Below, one piece after another: positions 33,860-42,453 of a stretch of DNA of 45,993 nt. The DNA is from an uncultured Victivallis sp. Its GTDB lineage: Bacteria; Verrucomicrobiota; Lentisphaeria; Victivallales; Victivallaceae. The position numbers were made by a program, and so were the translations under genes. The notes beneath the pieces were generated by a model, which was given only the letters and a program-made list of their open reading frames with translations, had not been told where the DNA came from and searched no databases. The DNA lies in contig CALXNS010000010.1 in NCBI GenBank assembly GCA_944389815.1, positions 1-45,993 of the forward strand, given 5' to 3'. The first letter of the stretch is position 1; every line of letters starts with the position of its first letter.

Positions 33860-34249
33860 TTACGCCTTCTTCGCCTTCTCATCCGTCGCAGGCGCGGCCT
33901 TTTCCTTCGCGGGAGCGCTCTCCTCCTCGTCCGGAAGCGCAGCCACCGCGCCCTTGATGACCTCCACCGGCGCCATCGAACCGGCCAGTTCCACCATCAA
34001 CGTCTTCTCCCGCACCTCGGCGACCTTGCCGTAAATGCCGCAGCTCAGCAGCACCCGGCTGCCCTTGACGATCCGGTCGATCATCTGCTGCTGTTTCTGC
34101 TGTTGCTTTTTCTGGGAGCGGATCATGAAGAAAATCATGATACCGAACACCAGAATAAGCGGAATCATTCCGCCGAAAGCGCTCGCCGCGCCCTGCTGCC
34201 CCTGCGTGGTACCTCCTTCAGCCACAGCAAAAATCAGATTGAAACTCAT
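33860..34249 (-). CDS. yajC: Preprotein translocase subunit YajC
   Basis: 129 residues: one membrane helix (GGMIPLILVFGIMIFFMIRS) followed by QKKQQQKQQQMIDRIVKGSRVLLSCGIYGKVAEV, the basic cytoplasmic YajC core, and an Ala/Glu/Lys-rich tail longer than in E. coli. YajC associates with SecDF in the inner membrane. AAAGGAGAG precedes the ATG. The 189-bp stretch upstream (34250-34438) has no gene; it carries a CCGGACGGA/TCCGTCCGG inverted repeat at 34318-34357 with a 22-nt loop and presumably the yajC-secDF promoter, which I cannot place with confidence. Confidence 0.92.
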   Translation of the reverse strand: MSFNLIFAVAEGGTTQGQQGAASAFGGMIPLILVFGIMIFFMIRSQKKQQQKQQQMIDRIVKGSRVLLSCGIYGKVAEVREKTLMVELAGSMAPVEVIKGAVAALPDEEESAPAKEKAAPATDEKAKKA

Positions 34250-34438
34250 TTAGTTACTCTCCTTTGGATTATTTTTTGAAAACGTTCACTTGATTTCGTT
34301 CGTTACCGTTGCTTTTCCCGGACGGATTTGCATTCCATTCCTTCCCGTTCCGTCCGGCTCGTTAACTTTTCACCCTGGCGCAGCCAGCCGCACCTTTTTC
34401 TCCATAAAATCACAACATATCGCAGATGCGCTCCGGCT

Positions 34439-35428
34439 TCAGTCGCCGTTCCGGAGCCAGACGGCCTCCCCGCTGTCCCCGAGCGCGGCTTTCACCCGGG
34501 CATCGCCGCCTAAACGGCAATGCCCATAGCTTCGTACCACCGCAAATGCGTTTCTGAGCATCTCCGGTTCCGGCGCCGCCCCCCACTCCGGCTCCAGCGC
34601 CCGAACCGAAACGCCGTTCTTCATCCACTCGCGCGACAAATACAAAAGCTCTGCCGCCGTCGTCCGACGCCCGGAGCCGGCCAGCGAAACTGCCGCAGCC
34701 ACCCGGATCCGACGCAGAAACTCCACCGACAATGCAATCGTCTTCGCATAACTTCCGGCGATTTCCGCCGCCTGCGCCGGCGGGATCGTCAAACCAATTC
34801 CATCATCCAGCACAAACGTCCGCGCCGCGTATTCCGAGCCGTCGCCGGGCGCGGCGTCGAAATCCGGAACGCAGCGCAGCACGGCAAACGTCACGCCATC
34901 CTTCTGCAGTCGTTCGGCCTCCGCCGCCGAAAATGCGGCACCCCAGACGCCGAAGGGTCTGCGGCAATCAGACGCGAAAACGGCAAAACTCGCCTCATCG
35001 CTCATCGAATGTTCCACAACGGGAAAACATTCCTCCCTTCCCGCCGACTTCCAACTGCCGTCACGCCACAATTGCCGGACATCCGTTTCGATGATCACCC
35101 GTTCTTCTCCAGGCACATCCGGCGCGCACCACGGAAAATGACGCCGCAATGCCGCGCCGTTTTCCCGGGAAAAGGGCGCCGTCAGCGCAACACCGCCATC
35201 CGGCAACTCCATGCGTTCCCCCTGAAAAAGCGCCGGCAGTTTCCGGGAATAATCCGCCACAATCAGCAGGACACGCTCCGCCGGAAATGCCAGAACCAAT
35301 GCCTCGCCGAGTTTATGGATCGACTCGGGACGAATCCGCGCGTCGCCGTCCGCAGCGGTCAGTCGCCGTCGGATCTCCGCCTCGCTCTTCTTGAGCAACT
35401 TCAACGCATCTTCTGCAATCTTTCTCAT
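34439..35428 (-). CDS. Protein of unknown function
   Basis: 329 residues from the ATG at 35428; an ATG 11 codons earlier is in frame but lies close to the predicted transcription start. I recognise no family. The N-terminal third is helical and charged (ALKLLKKSEAEIRRRL) and is followed by alternating beta strands and helices. It contains LLIVADYSRKL, VIIETDVRQLW and SREWMKNGVSVRALEPEWGAAPEPEML. No signal peptide or membrane helix is seen. It has its own divergent promoter facing the Gfo/Idh-mnmE operon and ends 189 bp before yajC. Confidence 0.65.
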   Translation of the reverse strand: MRKIAEDALKLLKKSEAEIRRRLTAADGDARIRPESIHKLGEALVLAFPAERVLLIVADYSRKLPALFQGERMELPDGGVALTAPFSRENGAALRRHFPWCAPDVPGEERVIIETDVRQLWRDGSWKSAGREECFPVVEHSMSDEASFAVFASDCRRPFGVWGAAFSAAEAERLQKDGVTFAVLRCVPDFDAAPGDGSEYAARTFVLDDGIGLTIPPAQAAEIAGSYAKTIALSVEFLRRIRVAAAVSLAGSGRRTTAAELLYLSREWMKNGVSVRALEPEWGAAPEPEMLRNAFAVVRSYGHCRLGGDARVKAALGDSGEAVWLRNGD

Positions 35429-35475
35429 CGAAAACAAAATCCGACTTCCGCACCGAGTCAATTCGAAAACGGTTT

Positions 35476-35503
35476 AATATAACATCGCCATCCGGATATT
35501 CAA
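35476..35503 (-). promoter_or_regulatory. Promoter for the gene of unknown function
   Basis: On the minus strand TTGAAT (35503-35498), a 16-bp spacer, TATATT (35481-35476), giving a leader of about 40 nt before the ATG at 35428. Confidence 0.5.
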
Positions 35504-35566
35504 GCACCATCGCCGCCGTTTTTGCCGCCAAAAGCAAAACGAAGGGGGAAATTCATCATAAACGGC

Positions 35567-35595
35567 TTGAAATCGAATTATTTCCATTGTATATT
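35567..35595 (+). promoter_or_regulatory. Promoter for the Gfo/Idh-mnmE-ydbH operon
   Basis: TTGAAA (35567-35572), a 17-bp spacer, TATATT (35590-35595). This is the best sigma-70 match on the plus strand and the only one seen for the five coupled genes that follow. Confidence 0.65.
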
Positions 35596-35665
35596 CTCCG
35601 CGTTTGCCCGATTTTTTCCGGGGATGACAATTCCGAAACAACACATAATCAGGATGAGTTCGATC

Positions 35666-36715
35666 ATGATCAAATGCGGGATCATCGGCTGCGGCGTTAT
35701 CGCACCGACCCATATCGAAGGTTATCAGAAGCTTCCCGACGTCTCCGTAACGCACCTCTGCGATCTGGTTGCCGCAAAAGCGGACGCGCTCGCGGAGAAA
35801 TATCACGTGCCGCACCGGTCGACCGATTACCATGAACTGCTCGCCGATCCGGAAGTTGATCTGGTCAGCATCTGCACCGATCACGGCAGTCACCGTCAAA
35901 TTTTTCTCGACGCGCTCGCCGCGGGGAAGCACGTCGTCTGTGAAAAATCTCCAGGCCGCGTTCTCGACGACCTCGCCGCAATGACCGCCGCCGCCGACGC
36001 CCATCCCGGCCTGGTAGCGGCCGGCATTTTCCAGCACCGCCACGAACCGGTCAACCGCACGTTGCGCGAATGGGTGGCGGCCGGAAAATTCGGCACGCTC
36101 CTCACCGTAAATCTGAGTTTCAACTGTCTGCGCGACAATTCCTATTATTTAAAGGACGCCTGGCGCGGCACGATTGAATTCGAAGGCGGCGGAGTTCTGA
36201 TCAATCAGGCGATCCACTACATCGACCAGCTCCGTTTTCTCTTCGGCGGCGTCCGGCGTCTGGTCGCCCTCACCGCCAACAAAACCCATCAGGGGGTGAT
36301 CGAAGTTGAAGACACCGCCGCGTTTCTGCTGGAATTCGATTCCGGCGTATTCGGAACGGTCAGTGCGACCAATTCCGCGGCGACCGACTGGCAGAATCTT
36401 CTGACGGTCTCCGGGACGAAACTCTTCCTCGAATTCAGCGAAGAACATCCTCGCCGAATCGATTCCCACGACGCCGCGCTGGCCGCGGCGCTCCGCGAAG
36501 CTCTCGAAAAAAGCGCGGAAAAAGCTTCCGCCAGTCTGGGCAAGAGTTATTACGGCGGCGGGCATACCGCCCAGCTCGCCGACATCGTCGCGGCGATCCG
36601 GGAGAAACGCGCCCCGGAGGTAACCATCCGCGAAGCCGCCGACTCCGCCGCGGTCGTCATGGCGGTCTACGAGTCGGCGAAAACCGGCAACTGGATTGAC
36701 GTGCGCAAATTTTAA
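35666..36715 (+). CDS. Gfo/Idh/MocA-family dehydrogenase, second copy
   Basis: 349 residues from the ATG at 35666, with AGGATGAG 7 nt upstream; longer in-frame starts lie near the promoter. The Rossmann motif is CGIIGCGVIAPTHIEGY, followed by CEKSPGRV (the EKP motif reads EKS), AGIFQHRHEPV and the catalytic-region GGGVLINQAIHYIDQLRF. It is a distant relative of the dehydrogenase at 19720-20736. Sugar or inositol substrates are typical, and none can be named. Its stop codon shares bases with the mnmE start (TAATG), so it leads the operon. Confidence 0.85.
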   Translation: MIKCGIIGCGVIAPTHIEGYQKLPDVSVTHLCDLVAAKADALAEKYHVPHRSTDYHELLADPEVDLVSICTDHGSHRQIFLDALAAGKHVVCEKSPGRVLDDLAAMTAAADAHPGLVAAGIFQHRHEPVNRTLREWVAAGKFGTLLTVNLSFNCLRDNSYYLKDAWRGTIEFEGGGVLINQAIHYIDQLRFLFGGVRRLVALTANKTHQGVIEVEDTAAFLLEFDSGVFGTVSATNSAATDWQNLLTVSGTKLFLEFSEEHPRRIDSHDAALAAALREALEKSAEKASASLGKSYYGGGHTAQLADIVAAIREKRAPEVTIREAADSAAVVMAVYESAKTGNWIDVRKF

Positions 36716-38046
36716 TGAATACATTCGACAATATTGTTGCCCCCGCCACCGGCACCGGAGGCGCGATCACCATTCTGCGCATCTCCGGTCCGGCAGCGCT
36801 GGAGATCGGCAACCGGATCTGGTCCGGGAAGACCCCGCTTGAACCGGCGTCCGCGCGGATGATGAAACTCGGCCGCGTCGGAATCGATTCCGCGCTGGCG
36901 GTCTGCATGCCCGGCCCCGGAAGCTACACCGGAGACGATGTCGTCGAACTTCACTGTCATGGCGGCGCCGCCGTCGCCGAACAGGCGCTCAAACTCGCGC
37001 TCGACGCCGGCTGCCGCATGGCCGAACCTGGCGAATTCACCTTCCGGGCGTTCGTCAACGGCAAGCTCGATTTAACTCAGGCCGAAGCGGTGGCCGACGT
37101 CGTCTCCGCGGGAAGCGATCTGGCGTTGAAGGTCGCGGAACGCCAGCTCGCCGGAGCGCTCGGCGAGGAACTCGATCAGATTTACTGGACGATCAACGAA
37201 TTCCGCGCCGAATGCGAATCCCGGCTCGATTTCCCCGAGGAGGAGCTCGACTGGGACTCGGCGCTGCCGGAAAAAATGGAGCGCGTTTCCGATGCGTTGA
37301 AACGGCTTCTGGCCACGAGACAGATCGGTTCGACGCTGCGCGACGGCGTCGATCTGGTGCTGGCCGGACGCCCCAACGCGGGGAAATCCAGTCTGCTCAA
37401 CCTCCTCCTCGGCTACGAGCGCGCCATCGTAAGTCCCGTTCCGGGCACCACACGCGACACCGTGGAGGCGGAGACCGTGTTGCGCGGCATCCCGGTTCGC
37501 ATCACCGATACCGCCGGATTGCGCGACAGCTCCGATCCGGTTGAACGGCTCGGAGTCGAACGCAGCCGACGATCCATCGCCGCCGCGCATCTGACCATCT
37601 GGCTGCTCGATGCCGCAGCCGACGATCTTGAGGCGGAAATCACCGAGTTCACCCTCCACGCGCCGGTGGACAATCGCATCGCCGTCTGGAATAAAATCGA
37701 TCTGGCTTCGGAACGCAACCTCCCGGAAATTCCCGGCGGCGCGCTCCGCATCTCCGTTAAAAACCGGGAAAACATCGATTCTCTGCTCGATGCCGTCGCC
37801 GAGCGAACCGTTCATTCCGCCCGTCCCGCCGAGCCTCCGGTCGCAGTCAACGCCCGCGCCGCCGATGAACTGGAAAAAGCCGTCGATGCCGTCGCCGACG
37901 CCAAGACGCACTCCACGGAGGGAATGTTCGAAATCGCCGCCGCCCGGCTGCGTGACGCACTGCAGGCCGTCGGCGCGATCACCGGAAAAAACGTCGAACC
38001 CGACGTGCTCGATCAGATCTTCAGCCGGTTCTGCATCGGCAAATGA
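36715..38046 (+). CDS. mnmE: tRNA modification GTPase MnmE
   Basis: 443 residues. With MnmG it installs the (carboxymethyl)aminomethyl group at C5 of wobble uridine 34. The N-terminal folate-binding domain has APATGTGGAITILRISG and GSYTGDDVVELHCHGG. The G domain (about 212-375) has G1 GRPNAGKSS (218-226), GTTRDT, DTAGLR and NKID. The C-terminal catalytic Cys lies in the final FCIGK. mnmG is not in the window. Its product is the likely substrate for the radical SAM-methyltransferase fusion at 13428-15170. It is coupled to the upstream Gfo/Idh gene. Confidence 0.97.
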   Translation: MNTFDNIVAPATGTGGAITILRISGPAALEIGNRIWSGKTPLEPASARMMKLGRVGIDSALAVCMPGPGSYTGDDVVELHCHGGAAVAEQALKLALDAGCRMAEPGEFTFRAFVNGKLDLTQAEAVADVVSAGSDLALKVAERQLAGALGEELDQIYWTINEFRAECESRLDFPEEELDWDSALPEKMERVSDALKRLLATRQIGSTLRDGVDLVLAGRPNAGKSSLLNLLLGYERAIVSPVPGTTRDTVEAETVLRGIPVRITDTAGLRDSSDPVERLGVERSRRSIAAAHLTIWLLDAAADDLEAEITEFTLHAPVDNRIAVWNKIDLASERNLPEIPGGALRISVKNRENIDSLLDAVAERTVHSARPAEPPVAVNARAADELEKAVDAVADAKTHSTEGMFEIAAARLRDALQAVGAITGKNVEPDVLDQIFSRFCIGK

Positions 38047-38059
38047 CTTGAGGCGTTTC

Positions 38060-40603
38060 ATGACGAAGAAAAACAACAACACTTTCCCGAAACAACCGGA
38101 TGCGGCATCCCGGCAGGATACGGTGTCGCAACCGCCCGCGGAGCAAACGCCGCAGGCGTCTTCTCCCTCCGTCCCGAAGCGGCGGCACCGGGTTCTGATC
38201 TGGACGTGTCGTCTCTGCGGAATGATTCTTTTGCTGCTGCTCATCGCCATCCCCGTTCTGCTTGCGGTCTGGCACTGGATGCTGCCCGGAATTCTGACCG
38301 AACGGGCACTGCCGGAAATCCGCAGCCGGTTCGGACTGGACGATGCAACAATCGGCATTCGCAGAATCGGGTGGTCGGGAGCGGATTTTGAAAATCTCCG
38401 GTTGACCGATGAAACCGGCGGCATTCTGGCCATCGATTCGATCCGGATCGATTATCAACCGTTCTGGCCGGGAGATGAGGATCCGAGTGCCGCATGGCTT
38501 ACAGTTACAGATCTCACCTTGAGCGGACTGGAGTGTTCGATCGCGGTGAATGCCGGAGAAGTGGAAATTTCCGGCTTCCGTCTTCACAAAGTGCTCGACG
38601 CCTTCGCCCGGCTCGGTGCGACGGGAGAGACGAACTCTTCAACCGCGCCACCGGCCGCCGGCCGCCCGGTGGCCGTATTGAAAAAGCTCACACTCCGCAA
38701 TCTGATGTTGAAACTCAATATCGATGGACGGCGCCTCGCGTTGCCGGTCAACGCGGTATTTCGTTCCGATGATCCCGCCTGGCAGCAGTTGTCCGCGGAG
38801 ATCGAAATCGCCCCCCGCGGGCAGATTCTCAAATGGAGTGCTAATTTCGACCGTATTGCCGGAACCCTTTCTCTGCACACGAATTGTGACAACTTCCGCC
38901 TCGACCCCCTGAACGATCTCCTCGCCCTCCCCGGCGGCGCGGCAAGTGGAGAGGTAACCGCGACGGTCCGCAACCTCAATACCGCCCCCGCGGGAACCGT
39001 CGAAATTGAAGCGACATTCACCCCGCCGGAGAACCTCATTGCCGGTTCGAAGTTCGCCGCGCCGATCCGACTGCATCAGACGCTCGACTTCGAGTACCGG
39101 AAAGGAGAAGGGAAACTCGCGCTCTCCGGAACGGGAAATCTTGAACCGCCGCAATGCACGTTTCTCGAAGAACGGATTCAACTTCGCAGCCTCAATGCTC
39201 CGACGTGGAATTTCACGCTCTCACTCGGGAAAGACGGCCTTCTGATCCAAAACGCGGAAGCTTCGGTGGCGAAAATCGAGCTCGACGCCTTCGGCACCCG
39301 GCTGCGGCTGCCGGAAATTCGTCTGACCCACGTGGGGGAGAATCGTTTTCAGCTCACCGGTTCCGGGGCGGAACTGACGGCCCCGGCGCAGAACGTCCGC
39401 CTTGAAAACATCAATTTTTCCGTGCCGCTTCCGCTCACGGACGCCCGCGTGGCCGATTTCGGGGTCGAACATATCCGCCTCGCGAAATGGGAACTTGGTT
39501 CCATCAACGGCAACTTCGACGGCACACCGGAAAAATTCACCCTGAACGGAGATTTCCATTCGCCGCTTTTCGAAGGGGCGCGACTGGATTTCCGCGGCGA
39601 ATTCCAGCCCGATGCCGGAGGGGGAACTCCGGCGTTTCTCTTCGAAGCGGATCTGCCGACCTACGCGCCGAAACAACCAATCCAGCTCGGCGATTGGATG
39701 CCGGCGCTCAAAGGAGCGGAGTGCTCCGGAGCTTTGACGCTCGGCGCGGCGCTCCGGCTGGAGAACGGCAAACTTTCCAGCGGGCTGCAGCTCTTTCTGC
39801 AGAATGGCTCCTTCCACTGGGCGGACTCGAACATCGAAGCAGACGGCATTGAGCTGGATCTGCGCATCGAGGATCTCTTCACCGGCAAAACTCCGCCGGG
39901 ACAGCAGCTCAAGATCAAACGTCTTAACGCGTCCAATCTGGAATTTTCCGATCTTGAGATGAAATTCCGCACCGAATCGCTCTCGATGCTCAATATCGAA
40001 CAGGCCAACTTGAAGTGGTGCGGCGGCGAACTTTTTCTCCGCCCGATCGTCATCTACACCAATCAGAAGAGCTGGTCGCCGATCCTCGAATGCGAATCGC
40101 TCAATCTGGCCGAATTTCTCCGCCAGACCGGCGTGGTCCCGGCAACCACCCGGGGCGACGGCGTCATCTACGGAAAACTGCCGCTGCGGATCAGCCCCCG
40201 GGGAATCTTTTTCGAACCGGCCTACCTCTACAGCCGTCCCGGCGAAAACAACTTCATCCGCGTCGCAGAACCGGAGAAGCTTGCCGCCGGAGTTGGGGGC
40301 GTCGCTCTTCAACAGGCACAGTTGGAATTCGCCGGCGAAGCACTGCGGGATTTCAATTACAACTGGGTCAAGGTGCGCTTCAGCACGGAAGCCGAAGACC
40401 TCGTTCTGTCGCTGCAATTCGACGGGAAACCCGCCGGACCGCTCCCCTTCGCCTACGACGACGAAACCGGGCAGCTGCGGCGCGATCCCGCCGGGCGCGC
40501 CACCTTCGAGGGGATTCAATTGAACATCAACACCCGAATCCCGCTCAATTTGCTGCTCAAACTCAATCAGAAACTTCAACAACTTATGGAGAAACAACCA
40601 TGA
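38060..40603 (+). CDS. ydbH: YdbH-type AsmA-like intermembrane bridge protein
   Basis: 847 residues from the ATG at 38060. A Pro/Gln-rich cytoplasmic start and one membrane helix (about 47-72) are followed by a periplasmic repeat of beta strands of the AsmA-like/YdbH type (LTLSGLECSIAVNAGEVEISGF, ITVTGSG-like strands and others) and a C-terminal VQFDGKPAGPLPF-like segment. E. coli YdbH is of similar size and, with the lipoprotein YnbE and the periplasmic protein YdbL, forms a bridge that carries phospholipid to the outer membrane. The next gene encodes YnbE and YdbL in one chain, which supports the call. Ribosome binding site is weak (TTGAGG). Confidence 0.85.
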   Translation: MTKKNNNTFPKQPDAASRQDTVSQPPAEQTPQASSPSVPKRRHRVLIWTCRLCGMILLLLLIAIPVLLAVWHWMLPGILTERALPEIRSRFGLDDATIGIRRIGWSGADFENLRLTDETGGILAIDSIRIDYQPFWPGDEDPSAAWLTVTDLTLSGLECSIAVNAGEVEISGFRLHKVLDAFARLGATGETNSSTAPPAAGRPVAVLKKLTLRNLMLKLNIDGRRLALPVNAVFRSDDPAWQQLSAEIEIAPRGQILKWSANFDRIAGTLSLHTNCDNFRLDPLNDLLALPGGAASGEVTATVRNLNTAPAGTVEIEATFTPPENLIAGSKFAAPIRLHQTLDFEYRKGEGKLALSGTGNLEPPQCTFLEERIQLRSLNAPTWNFTLSLGKDGLLIQNAEASVAKIELDAFGTRLRLPEIRLTHVGENRFQLTGSGAELTAPAQNVRLENINFSVPLPLTDARVADFGVEHIRLAKWELGSINGNFDGTPEKFTLNGDFHSPLFEGARLDFRGEFQPDAGGGTPAFLFEADLPTYAPKQPIQLGDWMPALKGAECSGALTLGAALRLENGKLSSGLQLFLQNGSFHWADSNIEADGIELDLRIEDLFTGKTPPGQQLKIKRLNASNLEFSDLEMKFRTESLSMLNIEQANLKWCGGELFLRPIVIYTNQKSWSPILECESLNLAEFLRQTGVVPATTRGDGVIYGKLPLRISPRGIFFEPAYLYSRPGENNFIRVAEPEKLAAGVGGVALQQAQLEFAGEALRDFNYNWVKVRFSTEAEDLVLSLQFDGKPAGPLPFAYDDETGQLRRDPAGRATFEGIQLNINTRIPLNLLLKLNQKLQQLMEKQP

Positions 40604-41112
40604 AAAAACTCGTTACACTTGCCGCATTGACAGCGCTTCTCGGCGCCGGATGCACCCCCACGATCAAAACTCAGAATGAAGTGACGATCAAACCGGTTCA
40701 GGTGACGCTCGACATCAATCTCAAGATCGATCAGGAGATTGCCGACGCCATGAATACTCCGACGGAGGCTCCGAAAACCGCCGACGCCGCGGCCGCAGCA
40801 GAACGGCGTGACCGCATGATGGCGCGCCGCACACTCCTCAACGAAGCGAAAGCGGCGAAATGGATCGGGGAAAACAACGCCGGTTTGATCGAATTCCGCA
40901 CCACCCCCTCCGAAACCGGCGCGGAGCTTCAGGCGGCTGTCGCAGCAGAGAATAAAGACCGCCAGGAAATTTTCCGCACGATCGCAGAACGGCAGAATAC
41001 CACCGCCGAGGTGGTCGGACGCCGTTTCGCAGCGCGGGTCGCCGAACGCGCCCGGGTCGGCACTTTGCGCCAGACGGCGGAAGGAAACTGGATCACTGTC
41101 GGAGACGAATGA
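40600..41112 (+). CDS. YnbE-YdbL fusion lipoprotein
   Basis: 170 residues. The signal peptide ends in a lipobox LLGAGC (Cys18). Residues 18-47 (CTPTIKTQNEV...VQVTLDINLKI) match YnbE, the small outer-membrane lipoprotein with CTPxI and an INxNVKI-like strand. After a linker rich in Ala, residues about 76-170 match YdbL (DUF1318): LNEAKAAKWIGENNAGLIEF, AENKDRQEIFRTIAERQNTT, a VGRRFAARVAERA helix and the final GNWITV. In E. coli these are two proteins; here YdbL would be tethered to the outer membrane by the YnbE lipid. The start overlaps ydbH (ATGA) and the 3' end overlaps the YkgJ gene. Confidence 0.85.
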   Translation: MKKLVTLAALTALLGAGCTPTIKTQNEVTIKPVQVTLDINLKIDQEIADAMNTPTEAPKTADAAAAAERRDRMMARRTLLNEAKAAKWIGENNAGLIEFRTTPSETGAELQAAVAAENKDRQEIFRTIAERQNTTAEVVGRRFAARVAERARVGTLRQTAEGNWITVGDE

Positions 41113-42374
41113 CTCCGCAGTTGGCATTTTATCCCGGTCAGCATGTTCAATGTCTCGGTTGCGAAGACGGCTGCTGCGTCCGGTTCGAAATTCCGGTGAC
41201 GCGTCGCGAAGCGGAGGAGGTTCTGCAGCTCGGATTGCCCGGTGTCCCCGCCCGGTTCGAGGAGTGTTTCGAACCGGATGAACGCGGCGAATGGCGCGTT
41301 CGCAAACGTGCCGACGGGCGCTGCATCTTCGCCGACGGCAGACGATGCGCCATTCACGCATTGCGCGGTTACGCGGCCAAACCCCTCTGCTGCCGGATTT
41401 TCCCGCTCCATATTCAAAAATGGGAGGACGGCGCGTTCTCCGCGGAATTGCGCTACATCTGTCCGGCGGCGGGATTGCCCGACGGACGGAAACTCGCGCT
41501 GATGCAATCGGAGATCGCCACGCTCGCCCGGCAGCTCGGTGATCGACGCGGCGTCAATTGCTGCGTATTTTCCGACTCCAACCCCGCTCCGCTGCGGACG
41601 GTACGGAAAATTCACGCAGGATTTCAAAGAATTCTGCACGAGGAAGAACAATCGTGGCGACTGCGGTTGTACACGGCGGTGCGGATTCTCGACTTCCACG
41701 CCGCGCCCGCGATGCGTGAAGCGGTCCGCGCCGCAGATGACTCTTTCGCCACCGAGGCCGCTTCCTTCGCCGCGAAGGCACGGCACGAACTCGAAAACGA
41801 ACTCTCACACGGCACGTTCGACGCCTTGATCCGCAGCCGGACGCGCAATCTGCTCTGCGGCTATCTGCGCAGCGACCGGCCGGGATCAACGTCGCTGCAC
41901 GGCCGCCTCGCGCGCGCCCGAACCAATTTGCGGGTGATCACCGGCATCGGTCAGCTTTGCGAACTCAATCCGGCCGCCCCGAAGATTTCCATTCTGCAAA
42001 CACCGATGCTCGGCGCGGCACTGCAAATCGCGCCGGAGGCGGCAACGCTTTTCCGGGAATACTTCTACGGAAAACTTGATTCGATGAATTTCTGCGGCAG
42101 CCAGATTCTCCGTTACGACTACGAAACCGGGTTCCGCCATCTCCTGCTGATGCCGGCAACTCTTTTCCCGCTGGCGGCGGGATTCGCGCTGCACCGGAAC
42201 CTCGACCGGATCGATTTCGACGCAATGCACCGTGCGGTTCGGTTGATCGACTTCACGTTTGCACGCTCTCCGTTCTTCCGGACGCGGATCGCCAGGCGGT
42301 GGATTCATACCCTCACGTGTCCGAAACAATTCGCCGGATTGGTGTCACACGCTGTCCCACCCGGGACATTTTGA
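41109..42374 (+). CDS. YkgJ-family cysteine-cluster protein
   Basis: 421 residues. The N-terminal cysteine cluster CLGCEDGCC and CIFADGRRCAIHALRGYAAKPLCCRIFPL match the YkgJ (Fe/Zn-binding CxxCxxxCC) family; the longer form with an extra C-terminal domain of about 270 residues resembles FliB-type lysine methylases, but that part is not clearly recognised. Metal binding is likely, enzymatic role unknown. The end of the gene overlaps the enhancer-like palindromes of the dnaK promoter. It is coupled to the YnbE-YdbL gene (ATGA). Confidence 0.7.
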   Translation: MTPQLAFYPGQHVQCLGCEDGCCVRFEIPVTRREAEEVLQLGLPGVPARFEECFEPDERGEWRVRKRADGRCIFADGRRCAIHALRGYAAKPLCCRIFPLHIQKWEDGAFSAELRYICPAAGLPDGRKLALMQSEIATLARQLGDRRGVNCCVFSDSNPAPLRTVRKIHAGFQRILHEEEQSWRLRLYTAVRILDFHAAPAMREAVRAADDSFATEAASFAAKARHELENELSHGTFDALIRSRTRNLLCGYLRSDRPGSTSLHGRLARARTNLRVITGIGQLCELNPAAPKISILQTPMLGAALQIAPEAATLFREYFYGKLDSMNFCGSQILRYDYETGFRHLLLMPATLFPLAAGFALHRNLDRIDFDAMHRAVRLIDFTFARSPFFRTRIARRWIHTLTCPKQFAGLVSHAVPPGTF

Positions 42375-42393
42375 CACACCCGGGGTGTGACAC
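42342..42393. promoter_or_regulatory. Enhancer-like palindromes upstream of the dnaK sigma-54 promoter
   Basis: Two palindromes: TGTCCC-ACCC-GGGACA (42353-42368, centre about -120) and CACACCC-G-GGGTGTG (42375-42389, centre about -98). GTGTCACAC (42342-42350) and GTGTGACAC (42385-42393) add an outer inverted pair. Distances are counted from a start predicted at 42480. Such spacing is typical of sites for sigma-54 activators. The first palindrome lies inside the 3' end of the YkgJ gene. No T-run follows, so it does not look like a terminator. Confidence 0.6.
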
Positions 42394-42421
42394 ATGAGAC
42401 GCCCACCCCCGCGTCAGGCGC

Positions 42422-42437
42422 AAAAAAACGTTTTTTT
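42422..42437. promoter_or_regulatory. A7CGT7 palindrome between enhancer and promoter
   Basis: A perfect 16-bp palindrome AAAAAAACGTTTTTTT centred near -50. A-tracts of this kind bend DNA and could replace or assist IHF in bringing a bound activator to the polymerase. Confidence 0.45.
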
Positions 42438-42453
42438 CCGAATTTTGCAGAAT

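Noticed and set aside
42375..42393. CACACCC-G-GGGTGTG as a terminator for the YkgJ operon
   Set aside because: There is no T-run after it, and its distance to the -24/-12 site and the second palindrome fits an activator site better.
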